Shown: piece by piece, positions 48,006 through 59,671 of the stretch
How the letters are laid out: every line of letters begins with the position of its first letter
How positions within the stretch are numbered: position 1 is the first letter of the stretch
Assembly: GCA_025642065.1 (NCBI GenBank)
Contig: JAODUP010000189.1
Span: 252,001-316,000 of the forward strand
Source: Paralvinella palmiformis
Lineage: Eukaryota; Annelida; Polychaeta; Terebellida; Alvinellidae
Direction: 5' to 3'
DNA length: 64,000 nt
The notes under the pieces: model-generated
Databases searched by the model: none
The model's input: only the letters and a program-made list of their open reading frames with translations
What the model was told of the DNA's origin: nothing
Made by a program: the position numbers and the translations under genes

Positions 48006-48972
48006 GTAAGTGTGTTAGGCTTCGTGTTGTTTGTGTTTCGGATTGTGATGTGATTGTCTCGTTCTTCTCGTTCTCTGCTTATCGTTCTTTTGTTTATTTG
48101 AGAGAAGCTTTTGTTTGGTTGATAACACGTATTTGAATGGAGTTCTTTTTTTAACAATTTGTGTGTGATGTCTGAAATACTGTGATCAATAATAAATAAC
48201 GGTACACCTGTAAAATGTAAAGTTTTACGTTAATGAGGTTATTCAGAAAGTACACAAAGGCCCAAGGTACATACATTGTTTTTACATTTCTTCACCCATG
48301 CGATCAGCTCGATGCATAATAAATAATCTAAGAAAAACCCATAAATTCTGAATGAAATTTGAAAGTTGTATACATCGCTAGTCTTTTGAAACGCCTGTCA
48401 CATAATAACTATTATAATGGTGTAAAATATTTCGGATTTTATAACAGCTGTAAAATGTATGATGTAAAAAAGATGAGGCAGTTTCTGTAAAATTTGTAAA
48501 CATTCTGGAATACATTACTGATAGCAATAAATATGAAATTGTGTAATTTTTTTTTTATACGAGATAAAATTATCACAGGTGGATGTATACCTGTCCTTGT
48601 ATGACAGACAGTTGTGTCAGTGTTCAGACGTCACCGCGTACTTAGTTTGTGTAGCAGAGATTCTGGTGACGCGCAGTTAATAAACTACTGTACAGTTAAC
48701 GCGTCGTTTATTAACAATTGGAGCATCGCAACAATAACACCAAATATTAGCTGGTATAGTAGACCCATCCTAACTAACCACTTCAATCTGTTAAGAATGA
48801 AATCCAAAACATCTCGTTTCATATTCCATTACGTACAGTCCGTGGGGTGAGCTGTTGCTATAAACAAATCACAGTTCGGTTTTCTTCCTTCGTTCTGGCC
48901 AAATGTTCGTATCGGATCGGATGAGTTCGGAACTTATATTTTGGTCAGTCTGAAATAGGAATTTTTGTATTT

Positions 48973-49149
48973 TTACTGAATAAAAATTTTTACACAGTGC
49001 CATCGAATCTGTTAACAAATTTGTTAAATCACAAGTGATCAGTTAATCCGCATTCCAGTGTCGAGCCAGAAATCTGGAATAACTGACCATGTGCGATTTA
49101 ACAAATTATTTACAGATTTGATGGCACTGCATAATTTTCAATTCAGTAA
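48973..49149. mobile_element. Palindromic MITE (177 bp)
   Basis: Arms: ACTGAATAAAAATTTTTACA and CAGTGCCATCGAATCTGTTA at the left are mirrored at the right by TTTGATGGCACTG and AATTTTCAATTCAGTAA, with TTTGTTAAATC / GATTTAACAAA nearer the centre. Arms of about 60 bases with several mismatches around a 50-base centre. No ORF. Superfamily not determined. Confidence 0.75.
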
Positions 49150-50448
49150 TGGATCTTCGTATTTGTTTTATGGTTTTAAAATTCAGAAAGTTTAATACCA
49201 GTTTCAGACATTTCACTGGAAGTCTACCCTTAAATACATGGGTTTCTATATAGATCCTAGAAATTTCATTGTGTGACTGGTTCCCATTTTGTTTTAAAGC
49301 CTGTTCCTATTTTGCTCTTAACACTGTGTCATCTTATACCAGCTGATATTTGGTCTATTTCACACTGCTATGCCAGTCATCATACCTAAAATCCTGTAAT
49401 ATCCAAACTCTTAATACTAATAGCGAATTATGTTTTTATGTGAACTATACAAAAGTGGCAAAATGTTATTGTAAAGTATTTGCTGACATGATGAAGACAT
49501 ACTGAAATTTGGTGCTAATACAATATTGCACGATATGCATATTAAAGACCTTTATATTGGATGCTTTTAGGGTCATTAATATTCAAATACAGTTACAGTG
49601 TTGTTACTTTTTCTCTCTATCTTATTTAGTTGAGGTTTTTTAATCTCATTAACAACGTGCTGCGTGGAATGTGTATTTGTTAAAGATACATTTTAAATGC
49701 TGAATGTCTTCAGTTTGATCTTTTTATGTTTCTTGCAACTTTGATACATTATATTTTCATGTATAGCGATTTAGTGCTACAGTTTTGACATGGTAACACA
49801 TAAACGGTTGTTGAGTTGTTTGTACAGATGATAAACATTTATCTTATTATACATTATTAATATTGTAACAGAAAGTAGCCTTTAATGCCTTTTCACTAAT
49901 CATTTCCATCCAAAACCACAGGGAGGCTAGGCAGTAAGTGTAATGGCTGTGCGCCTGTTGTAACGTCTGTTCTTACTCCCTCTGTATTTATCTACCCTGC
50001 ATCTTCCTCTGGATGGCGGCCCATCCTTCCCCCCTCGTATCTAATTACTTTATGTATGTACATGTATCATTTCAATGCAGTTATCATTTACCCGTTCGCG
50101 TTGTGTACATGTTGTGGTAACATATATAAAGCTTCTGTTCACAGATTTAGTGATATCATTGTATACGTTCTGTCTTAGGCTGTGATGGCATTAGTTTTTT
50201 AGAGACTGTGGTATCATTTGATTGATTGCTTGTTGTGCATTAAAGACGCTGATCAGATCTGAGCACACGACGGTAGTATTAGGAGAGGTGCCGGCTTTTC
50301 TTTCTAGTTTAGGCTCTTGGTTCAAGCTTCATCTGCTTTCAGAGAGTCGCTTTTAAATTGTGACAAAACGTGTCCCCACAGCAACTCCTCCGTCAACCCT
50401 TCAATGGCAAGCCTCTCTTAAAAGCTGTGACTCAGGCTCCCTCCAGTT

Positions 50449-50775
50449 AGTGAGCTCCAGTGGCCTAGCAGTTAAGCACCTGGCACTTGGTGCTAACGGT
50501 CACAGATTCGAACCCATAAGAGGTCGAAATTTTTCCAGAGATTAATTTCTCAGCTCACAAGGTCGTTTCCACTGAATTATTTAAAAATAAAGGGGGACGT
50601 TCAAAACCCCGAGGACGTAAAACACTCTGGCAGTGACCACCCTCAGGTATTTCGGCTCCATCTTTCCATACTGCTCCCCTGTGAGTGGTGGGGGAGGTTT
50701 CTCAACCACTCCAACATAGAGGCTGTGCCGAATAAGCGACAGCCTGGGGATTCTCTTCGAACAACAAAACAACCA
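50449..50775 (+). repeat. SINE family C copy 2
   Basis: Same block order as 13936-14285: CAGTGGCCTAGCAGTTAAGC (A box), GGCACTTGGTGCTAACGG, GATTCGAACCC (B box), AGATTAATTTCTCAGC, AAAGGGGGACGTTC, AAAACACTCTGGCAGTGACC, CCACTCCAACATAGAGG, CAGCCTGGGGATTCTC. Lacks about 30 bases in the middle relative to copy 1. Confidence 0.87.
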
Positions 50776-51486
50776 AAACAAACCCTCCAGTTGCTCTTCT
50801 CCGTAGAGTAGATGCGCGCTGAAAGATTTTGTTCCTTTGAGGCTCGATTGTGATGATCCCACTGTCATCTCTAATTATTTTCTGCGAAACAAAATATTTA
50901 GTATTTGATGAAATAAACACTTTACTTATATTTAAAAAGGTGCAATTCATCGACCGAAGTTAAAGTTTTATTAAAAATTTCAAAATTACTTGTAGACTAT
51001 AATTTTTAATATTATTTATGTTATTATTAATATTTGCCTGGTTTGTTTTTGAATTCATTTAGAATTGTAGAATGTTTCTTCTTTGTTTTATTTTTTGGTG
51101 TACAATATGTGTTTTATTTGGCGTCTAGTATTAGTAAGTAAGTGTAGTACAAGATAGATTGTTTTATAATTGATAAAAGTGTTATTTATAGCTGATGCCC
51201 ATTTAAATCATAATAAAATGTAATAACAATGTGTGGGTGGGGGGGGGAACACGGAGACAGATTAGCGTATTTCGCATTTGTTCTGAGCCCAGTCACGTTC
51301 ATTCACCGTGAAGCAAAAAGTGTCACATTGTCAAATGTGTGACTGACATCAGGATTATGTTGATTTAACAATCCGGAAACTGTAACAAGCAAAATTAATT
51401 ATAAATCTGCTCTCACGGAAGTAGACATTTATAGACATTTATTGTTAAAAAATAATAAAGTATGTATTCAGATATATAATAATAAA

Positions 51487-51801
51487 TAATAATATGTGAT
51501 ATTTATATAATGCCTTATCTGGCTAGATAGCTGCTCTAAGATGCTTTACAATATTATTATCCCTGACTCAGACCTGTCCCAATCCAGCACACATCTCAAC
51601 TCTCAAGGAGCATACAACGCTTGCCACCATTATAGGCGCAACGCCTCATTCAACCACATAGCCATCACGTCCTGTCAGGTTCTCAGTTTTTATGGATGAC
51701 TGAACCAGTAGCCACACGACAGCATTGCAGCTCCAGAGCCTCGAACCGGCAACCCTTTGGCTACGAGTCCTACGCTCCATCTGACTGTGCTGTCACGGCT
51801 C
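51487..51801 (-). repeat. SINE family D copy 2 (reverse orientation)
   Basis: On the plus strand it reads GTGATATTTATATAATGCC, GCTGCTCTAAGATGC, ATCCCTGACTCAGACCTGTC, AGCATACAACGC, CATAGCCATCACGTCCTGTC and AGCATTGCAGCTCC, ending in the tRNA-like head in reverse. Same order as 23203-23526. Confidence 0.87.
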
Positions 51802-52295
51802 AACTATATTGACATTACTTTTGACCAAATAATTTGGGCTAGAAAGAGTCAGCGTGGGGGGATTAATTTATGTTATGACATTTCACTGTACCGATGAAGT
51901 GTTCTAGTATGCTTATGTTCCATGTCTGTTGTATTGTTGTCGTGTAGGTAATGTTTGGTTGAAATTTGTCCACACTCGTAACTTTTGTCTATCGATTGAT
52001 TGATATATAAGGTTGATAACGGGATAGATATATGTTTCTATTAATGTAAACAGTATTCATGATCAGTCTACAGTCATTTGTTCAGAACTGGTTGAACCTG
52101 TGTGTAGAAAAGTAATCAAAAACAACATATTAATTTCTGTATTATACTGATTTTATTTAATTTTTGTGTGAAGTGCATAGTAGTAATAATAATAATAATA
52201 ATAATAATTATCAAGATCAGAGGTGGTGGTAGTGATATGGATGTGCACATTCATATATCATCTGAAAATTAATGCAAAACATTTCATGTTAAATG

Positions 52296-52332
<37 letters not shown>

Positions 52333-53324
52333 CTCTTAATTAACCAGATTGCTAGAGGGACAAGGTTATAATTTGAATGATCAGTAATCTGAATTGTACA
52401 TTTCAGTTAACATTTTGACTGCCAATTTGTGACCATTTAATTGAAATTCTAGTTAATTGAGAGCTGGTTAATTGGTAGTTAACCTAATCACCACCTGCCT
52501 AGATTAGTACCTCATGATTAATCCGGTGATGTTGTGTTCTGTGGTTTTGGTTCGAATAGTGCCCGTGTTGTGGTGGGTTCAGCATCAGCAATCGTTCTAC
52601 ACGCGATTACATGTAGAAACAGCATCTTTAGCGGATGACATTGCCATCTGTCTGTAACGCTACTAACACAGCATTAATGTTTGCCTAAATGGTCTGTCGA
52701 TTTTCGTTGTGTATGCCGGTTTTTTGGAAATCTCAAACAAAACATGGTGAAACCTAACCTGCATTCCTGGCCACCTGCCGTAGGAGACCAGCTTAATCAG
52801 TAGATCAGTAAAAGTTGTTCTTGAGAGCTTCTTTTGGCAACCTATTATAAGAAACTCAATCCTTCGCTAAGACTGAATTTAAGAATGACCAAAAAAGGTT
52901 TCTTTTCTATATTACTTTTTCTAGTAGTGCCCATTATGAAGTCTCGTGTCTCTCTCTCTTGGAGTCATAAATCGGAAATTCTCACCGTCGCATCATGAGC
53001 CAAGTTCGGTGGTCAATCCAGTACCGGATATGTATTACTATGTAATGGGTGTTAGGTTCTGGCTCAGTGATTCTTGAAACCGTTATACTTTACTACGGCC
53101 CTCCTGTTCTCTTGTCGTCATCAGACTGCTCATCCTCTCTGTCACCAGTGGCCTGATGATTTGATCTACTCATTTTAATAATCATCAAACTTGAATGTGT
53201 TTTAGTAACGTACAAATTATTTTTATCTTTTTGCCACGATTTTATAACCAAATGAAAATGGCCGATGACCCTTGTAGGTCAGAACCCTCAGATAATTAAT
53301 CACTTTTCTACCCTTTAAATTGTG

Positions 53325-53326
<2 letters not shown>

Positions 53327-53371
<45 letters not shown>

Positions 53372-53408
53372 TACACACCTATATATATATATATATATAT
53401 ATATATGC
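53327..53408. repeat. TA/CA microsatellite
   Basis: Two TA runs separated by a CA-rich segment. Confidence 0.93.
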
Positions 53409-53699
53409 TCACAAATACACACACACATGCCAGGAATCCAGCTTTCAATATCACTCTTAGAGGCCCACCTTTGCATAAAAATTACTGATCTCCTAAGGCA
53501 GGTTTCATTCCAATTATCTTTAGTGTGTCATTAGAAATGATCACATAAGCACCAACATTCCAACCAGTCCCAGTCATTCATAGGAGATCTGTCCAAATCA
53601 GTGACAATATTTTAGATTATCTTTACCAACACATCAAGTAGTAGCAAGCAGGAAGTGACCTACTGAGTTGAGAGTTGTTTCTTTTCACTCCTCCATCAG

Positions 53700-53809
53700 G
53701 AGAGTTCCCACAAGGCTGCTCGGCATTCAGGAAGATTTCGTCGAACGTGGAGACCGAGGAAGCTGGCATGAAGGACGATGATGGGATGCAGGATTTTGAT
53801 TACACAGAG
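53700..53809 (+). CDS. DOCK-D exon 29 (DHR-2)
   Basis: Two bases plus 36 codons: EFPQGCSAFRKISSNVETEE then AGMKDDDGMQDFDYTE. Aligns with FRQGCTAFRVITPNIDEEA.M.ED.GMQDV.(F/Y).E. Acceptor CACTCCTCCATCAG, donor GAG|GTAGGT, phase 0. Confidence 0.96.
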
Positions 53810-54116
53810 GTAGGTCGTATTTGTTTTGTTCAGTGATGCACGACCCTCGGTGTGCGACAATCACGAATGAAAATATGAAAACTTGTGTTCTCAGCTTAGA
53901 GTGATTGACTGAAACTACCCATGCTAATAATGGTCACAGATAGGACATTTCCTTAGTGTAAGTTAAGACCATGGTAAATAATCATGCCTCTGTTAGAATT
54001 TTTTTTTTACAATCAGCTACTAAAATCTCATGCTTATGTTTCATTCATCTTTGTGTAATATTTTTGCATTGAAGTCCCCTGGAAATTAATATTTTCTTCT
54101 TGAAAATCCAAGCATT

Positions 54117-54245
54117 CTTTGATGGTTTAGTGGTTAGACCATTGCACTTCAAAACTGTAGGCTGTCAGTTCAAATTTGACTGCTTAGACTCATCTTTGTG
54201 GTCATATGTCCCAAACGAGCTCAGGAAACCTGCACTATTTTGTAC
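54117..54245 (+). repeat. SINE family B copy
   Basis: Head TGATGGTTTAGTGGTTAGAC, B-box CAGTTCAAATTTGAC; the rest is decayed. Confidence 0.65.
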
Positions 54246-54430
54246 TGTGAAAACCATAGAGTATTCTCCATTGTCCTAAGCCAAAATTAAAATCATGGAA
54301 AGATGTTTTCCTGATGTGATCATCATCTATCGATCATCTTTTAAAACACGGTCTGCTCTTTTCCCATGATGACTTTTATATACTATGTATATATTGTACA
54401 TACAATGATGACGTTATATTTTTCTGACAG

Positions 54431-54553
54431 GACAAATTGACGTCACTGTTAGATGAATGCGCCAGTCTGTTCGAGATGGCGGAACGTTACGAGGTGTTGG
54501 GTGATATATACAGGCTTATCATACCTATATATGAGAGGAAACGGGATTTTGAG
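54431..54553 (+). CDS. DOCK-D exon 30 (DHR-2)
   Basis: 41 codons: LLDECASLFEMAERYEVLGD and IYRLIIPIYERKRDFE. Same as [36 protein letters not shown], part of lobe A, which mediates dimerisation in DOCK9-type DHR-2. Phase 0 on both sides. Confidence 0.97.
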
Positions 54554-54998
54554 GTATAGTAGAACTCTCGCTGTACATTCGTCATCTTAATCAACTACAC
54601 TCTGTCATTTGTTTTGACTCTACACCTCTCATTGTCTGTGTACTTGTCTATTTCTCTCTCTCTCTCTCTGTTACTTCTCTCTATCTCAGTGTGTCCGTGT
54701 CTCCTTTATTTCAAAGAATATCCTTTATTTCATGATTCTGTTAGATCTATTTTTTTGGGGAAAAGTAGATTGTTTGTATTTTTATTGGCTTATTTCCTCA
54801 TAATTGTTTGTGTAATTGTATTCAAGTGACTTTTATACTTTGAAATTAAGCTCCTTCTGCAATAAAACACTGGTTTGTGAGGGTGTATTGTCTATTCTCC
54901 CTTTCATGTCACTGTTTTTGTTGTTTTAAACATTGTGACTGCTGAAGGGGGTGGACTTCCCCCACTCAAACTTAATCCCTCTCCCTCCAGCTGTGTTT

Positions 54999-55260
54999 GG
55001 ACTACGGACAGTTGCTCACCGGACAGTTGCTCACCAAGCAAATGAAAAAGTGGACACTTGCTCACCAGTGAATTTTTAATAAGAAAAAAATTGAATTTGT
55101 AATAAAAAAATAAATGATTTTTAATTATTGGGATGAATATTACCAATTATTAGGGGATTAAAGTTCAGCATGATCAATATTATATAATATTCACTATAGA
55201 AATTCACTGGTGACCAAGTGTCCACTTTTTCATTTGCTTGGTGAGCAACTGTCCTACACC
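54999..55260. mobile_element. Foldback element 2 with sub-repeated inverted ends
   Basis: 262 bp flanked by a perfect 10-bp direct repeat AGCTGTGTTT (54989-54998 and 55261-55270). Ends GGACTACGGACAGTTGCTC and, reverse-complemented, GGTGTAGGACAGTTGCTC. The arms contain CAAGCAAATGAAAAAGTGG and CTCACCAGTGAATTT and match over about 55 bases with one mismatch, so the insertion looks young. GGACAGTTGCTCACC repeats in the left arm parallel the GGACAAATGCTCACC repeats of element 1. Confidence 0.85.
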
Positions 55261-55354
55261 AGCTGTGTTTCGGCCACAAATAATGCCTCCTTTGTTTTAC
55301 TTTCAAGTCTGTGGTATCTGTCAAGTAACTGGTTTTGAGAATATTTTATTTGTT

Positions 55355-55435
55355 TTTACTGGTATAGTGCAGTGATTAGAGCACTGGATGGTAAACCTCG
55401 AGGTTGTGGGTTCGAATCTGGCTACAATATTCAGG
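55355..55435 (+). repeat. SINE family B head fragment
   Basis: TGCAGTGATTAGAGCACTGG and GTGGGTTCGAATCTGGC: a tRNA-like head with a short unrelated continuation. Confidence 0.65.
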
Positions 55436-55602
55436 ATGCAAATCAGTCTTGTTGAGAATTCTAATTCTCTGGCTGTTAGTGTTACAATCTACTGCCATAT
55501 TACAAATTTTACTATAATTTGTTCATATTTAATGATACTACCGGTATTTTTAATTGGAGTATTTTGGTATTTACCATAACCTGTTCTTGTAAATATTAGC
55601 AT

Positions 55603-55759
55603 ACTCCTTTAGCACAGTGGTGAGAGCACTGCACTTCAGGCTTCCGGGTTAGGGTTCAAATTCCAGTATTGTCCGTGTTTATGGGATGTTTCGCTATGGA
55701 TTGGCCGCACAGCGGCAGTGATATGTCTGAAGCATAAACAAAGCTCTCAGTGACTCACC
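55603..55759 (+). repeat. SINE family B copy close to exon 31
   Basis: Head TTAGCACAGTGGTGAGAGCA, B-box GGGTTCAAATTCC, body TATGGGATGTTTCGCTATGG, end AAACAAAGCTCTCAGTGACTC. Ends 24 bases before the exon 31 start, so it lies in the branch-point region. Confidence 0.78.
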
Positions 55760-55783
55760 AGATGTTGTTAATGTTATTTTCAG

Positions 55784-55897
55784 AGCTTAGCCAGAGCCTA
55801 CCAGATCCTGTACAAGTCATACAACAAGGTGGTTGAGGTGATGAGGTCTGGTAAACGTCTTCTGGGCACTTACTTCAGAGTAGCCTTCTTTGGCCAG
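55784..55897 (+). CDS. DOCK-D exon 31 (DHR-2)
   Basis: 38 codons: ARAYQILYKSYNKVVEVMRS and GKRLLGTYFRVAFFGQ, the family H..Y..L..AY.KV.EVM.SGRRLLGTYFRVAFFGQ. One of the most conserved parts of DHR-2. Phase 0 on both sides. Confidence 0.98.
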
Positions 55898-56175
55898 GTA
55901 GGTGCCGTATGCACACAAACACGCATGCATGGCACGTGCACACACACTCACACACACACACACACACACACACAACCTTCTACTCACTGATGATGGTCTA
56001 TTGTTAATAATGAACCCTGTGTGCAGCATTTATAATTGTTAGTAAATGTAAGTTGTAAATGATGAAACATATGGTTAAAAATTGAATTAGGTATAAGTAA
56101 ACCAGATATAAGTAAATTTCACAAAACTTAAAAATCTTATGGTAAAAGGTTATGGTACATCTTTCCTGGATCTTT

Positions 56176-56207
<32 letters not shown>

Positions 56208-56403
56208 GGCAAAAATGATATAATGCAAATTGTTGGCCAAATCATTTTGTTTTTCACAACCTGTCCGCAATCGACTTCATTATCCCTATTTGTAATCTTA
56301 GCCTAAGATAGTTTTGGAGGTTATGTAACAATCAATCAGGGAGAAGTTACTGCTGTCAGCTAGATAGCAGAAGATACATGGAACTTGCACACATAATAAT
56401 ACT

Positions 56404-56550
56404 ATAATAATATGTAATATTTATATAGCGCCCCATTCAACTGGAAGCTGCTCTAAGGTGCTTTACAATATTATTTACTATATTATTATTATCATCCCTG
56501 TTTCCACCCAGCACCTATCTCAACTCCCAAGGGAGCATGTATTATTCCAG
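56404..56550 (-). repeat. SINE family D fragment
   Basis: Plus-strand blocks GTAATATTTATATAGCG, GAAGCTGCTCTAAGGTGC, TTTACAATATTATT and CTCAACTCCCAAGGGAGCAT; the tRNA-like head is missing. Confidence 0.7.
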
Positions 56551-56639
56551 TGATGTTTCTAGAAAAAAGAACCAACAAGCCAGTCTACTACTAGCACTAA
56601 TTTGGCTGTGGGTAATACATTATCAGTTAGGAGAGTCTC

Positions 56640-57436
56640 GATTAAGCCGAAACTTGGTGTCAACATTTTGACCCTTATTTCAATGTGAAGAAATCCAGTG
56701 TCTTAGCGGCCGTCTAGACTCTAGATCTAGTGACTAGTAGTAGATCTAGACTAGATGCAAACGGACATCAATCGTCATTTTTATTTAAACTCATGCAGTC
56801 ATGGGTGAAAATAGAAGTGAAACAGTTGATGATAATTATGCCTTGCTTTATAATGAAAATCAATATTTATATGTAGAATTATCAGATTTTTGTACCCAAG
56901 AGCATCGTATCTCATTCGTTTGGCCGTAGAGACATTAGGTGCCCCCATATACATATTTTGTATGGGCATATTTATACTAGTAATGGGATAATTACTGATT
57001 AATTTATTTATTTTCGATAGAGAGTTATAGTTACTAACTGACCTCATATACCGGTAATTAACATTGGCTTGGTTATTGCTGCGTTACCATCAAAGGCTCA
57101 GTAGTAATTGACAATATGTTTAATTACTTCTAAGTCATTGACTTCATATGATATACGGTTCATTGAATGTTTAATCACGCCGTTAATTTAAGTTTGAGGT
57201 CCTACCTATGCGCTAACAGTTTGTGTAAAGAATGGTTATAATTTGCCTTGATCTATTAACAGTAGACAAAACACATTAGTATGAATAACGAATTATGAAA
57301 ACAAAATAATTTTCTGTGTTCAAAACGTCACCTGGAAATACTGCAGGGAAAAGTTCAGATTTTTAGGTCGTCTTATTGAGCGGTAATACCATAAGTCATG
57401 ATATTTTAGGCCTAAAAACCGTCTTCGGCTTAATGG
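56640..57436. mobile_element. CATTAAGCCGA element, copy 2 (inverted)
   Basis: Ends GATTAAGCCGAAAC and TTCGGCTTAATGG. The interior shares CGGCCGTCTAGACT, GACATCAATCGTCATTTT, AAACTCATGCAG and AGAGCATCGTATCTCATTCG with copy 1 (26527-27180) in reverse orientation. No transposase. The extra length relative to copy 1 is unexplained. Confidence 0.6.
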
Positions 57437-58320
57437 CCGGGACCTACAGTAACATAAAAGAAAAATAGTGGTCTTCAGCACTGCTGTATATACCTGTGTA
57501 TATGTTGATCTCGTATATAAGTTATTATAATACTGGGTCAGTATATCAGTCAATATTGTGGGAAGCCACCTAACTTGAATATAAGACGAGGCAGAATTTA
57601 AAACTTTTATTTTCAGAAAAATGCCATTTTCTATTTGATCTGACATGTTGAAATTATCAAGAAAGTCGAACTAGTGGTAGAGATGTGTATATGTAGAAGT
57701 AACTTCACATCCAAAGACATCGAATGAAACAAATTAAAATACAAAATTGTTGCTGATAATTGCGAGTTGAATTGGCTGGTTTAGTAGAAACGCGAGTAGT
57801 TCAAACTGAAACCTAAAAATAAAATTGTACCTATTATCGCTCACCAGACGCAACGTTTTTTTCCAGCTGACTCGTGTATGAGATAAGTAGGTGGAAAAAT
57901 GCATTATTGCAAGGATTAAATCCTCATCTTATACACAAGTATATATGGTACTTGGAGTGCTGACTGGAATGAAAGATTTTTAAATACTACAAGGACTCGT
58001 ATCTTAGGTTTCAAAAGATTTTTATTTTCTCCACCACTTCATCACAAAACATTTCAGTTCTTCTTTGCACCACCACATCAGTGATAACTAAAGGTTTCTT
58101 TGTTGTCCATGAGAAAATACTCTCGACTTCAAGTTACGGGTTTTAGATCTCACAGTTTCAAAAGACTAGGTCATATTTGGGGGAATTCTCGGAAGTCCTA
58201 ATTTGCATATAAAGGTAGACGATAAATGCCTCAAAATGGAGACGGAGGATGGATCCGGTGTATATAATTGTATGCGTCTACTTCAGGGCTGTCCTAATTT
58301 CTTTTCCATTCTTCATTTAG

Positions 58321-58467
58321 ATTTATTTTGAAGAAGAAGATGGTAAAGAATATGTGTATAAAGAACCCAAAGTGACGTCACTGACTGAAATATGCGACCG
58401 GCTGAAAAAGCTCTTCTCCGATAAATATGGTGCCGAGAACGTCAAACTCATCATGAACTCTAACAAG
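58321..58467 (+). CDS. DOCK-D exon 32 (DHR-2)
   Basis: 49 codons: [40 protein letters not shown] and VKLIMNSNK. Same as FFEDEDGKEYIYKEPKLT.LSEI..RL..LYSDKFG.ENVK.I.DS.K. Acceptor CATTCTTCATTTAG, donor AAG|GTAAGC. The open frame continues past the donor but loses similarity there. Confidence 0.97.
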
Positions 58468-59298
58468 GTAAGCAACAGCAAACCAGCCATGAACCAGATT
58501 AACCTAACTTGGTTGACCACCCCCATTAAAAACCGCACTGGAACAAAATGGTTCCTACTGATCCCTAACAGTATGATGGCTGTGTCCAATAGTGGACAGC
58601 CAGGGGTCTCTACCTCAAATTTCAACAAGGACAAGTTTCGTACTACTCAGTACTGAACAGTCCATCGTGTAGCAGGAACTCGTTGATCAGTCAGGGTTCA
58701 GTGTTATTTTATGTCTCCGTGGGACCCGGCACTAGACCAAGTGACTTGACTGATCTAATTATCATACATCGTATGACATCACTGTAGCTCACATTGTTTA
58801 CTGAGGATATCTCAATTAGCAGAATACTGTAAAATAAGGAAATCTCTAATGTCTTATTATGTTATGTAGAATATATAGATTTAGTGTAGGGCCTGAGGCT
58901 TAGAGAGTGTTGAGAGCCTTAAGATCTGCTTGTGCAGAGCTAGCACATACATACATACATGCACACACAAACACATATATTTGTCACAAAATGGCCGAGC
59001 AAAAGGTGTCAGTAAATATGTTCATCAAAAGAATTAAAATTTGTTTTAAAAGATCAACATTCTGAGAACTTCAACTGATATTTGATATGGATGATTTATT
59101 AATGTTAGATCATGTCATGTCTCTAACAAATTGTAGATTTATATTATTTTGGGGGGGGGGAGGTGGAGGGAGGCAGACAGTTGATCTATTCTCATCATCA
59201 GTTACAGGAACTCAGACTATCCATAATTTTACCAAACTCATCTTTCATTGTGCTATTATTGTTTTAATTTTCTCATTTTGGGGATTGAGGGAATTCTG

Positions 59299-59453
59299 AT
59301 GTTACAGCAATTAGAGAATGTGCTGTAAACATCCAGGTTTTGGGTTCGAACCCCGCTAATACCTGATTTGCTGTACGGTCTAAATCTTTAGGGAGACATC
59401 CCTCAGTCATATATCTAAGGTCTGACAAGTGTCGAGGCTAAACAGCTCACTTC
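59299..59453 (+). repeat. SINE family B copy
   Basis: Head TTACAGCAATTAGAGAATGT, B-box GGGTTCGAACCCCGC, end GTGTCGAGGCTAAACAGCTC. Confidence 0.75.
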
Positions 59454-59484
59454 AACCGAACAGTTTTTTGGGTGACATCTCTCT

Positions 59485-59671
59485 ATGGGGATGGAGGTGC
59501 TAACTGGTAGCGCATTGGATCACATATCACTACCACCTGAGTTCGAATCTCGATGTGGGCATAGCTGAAGGGTGTTTCATATTTGGCTTCGCTTCATTAT
59601 CTTTGGAGGTTGCTCAGCCCATTCAGCCTACCATGTGCATAAAAGTGGCCTTAAAACATCAATCATCATCA
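59485..59671 (+). repeat. SINE family A copy, full length
   Basis: Head TGCTAACTGGTAGCGCATTG, CACATATCACTACCACCTGA, GTTCGAATCTCG (intact B box), GGGCATAGCTGAAGGGTG, CATTCAGCCTACCATGTGC, CATCAATCATCATC. It directly follows a family B copy. Confidence 0.88.

Larger units (their letters stand above)
48006..53699 (+). other. Intron 28 (5.7 kb)
   Basis: Contains a palindromic MITE (48973-49149), a family C SINE (50449-50775), a family D SINE (51487-51801), AAT and TA runs (52183, 52299, 53327-53408) and a possible 12-base microexon at 49922. In vertebrate DOCK9 and DOCK10 an optional insert is known at this junction; I see no clear counterpart. Confidence 0.6.
55898..58320 (+). other. Intron 31 (2.4 kb)
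   Basis: Contains a CA run (55944-55974), a GTT run (56177-56207), a fragment of a family D SINE (56404-56550) and the second CATTAAGCCGA element (56640-57436). No exon seen in the remainder. Confidence 0.6.

Noticed and set aside
58323..58634. 103-codon minus-strand ORF
   Set aside because: Shadow of exon 32; open by chance on the antisense strand.
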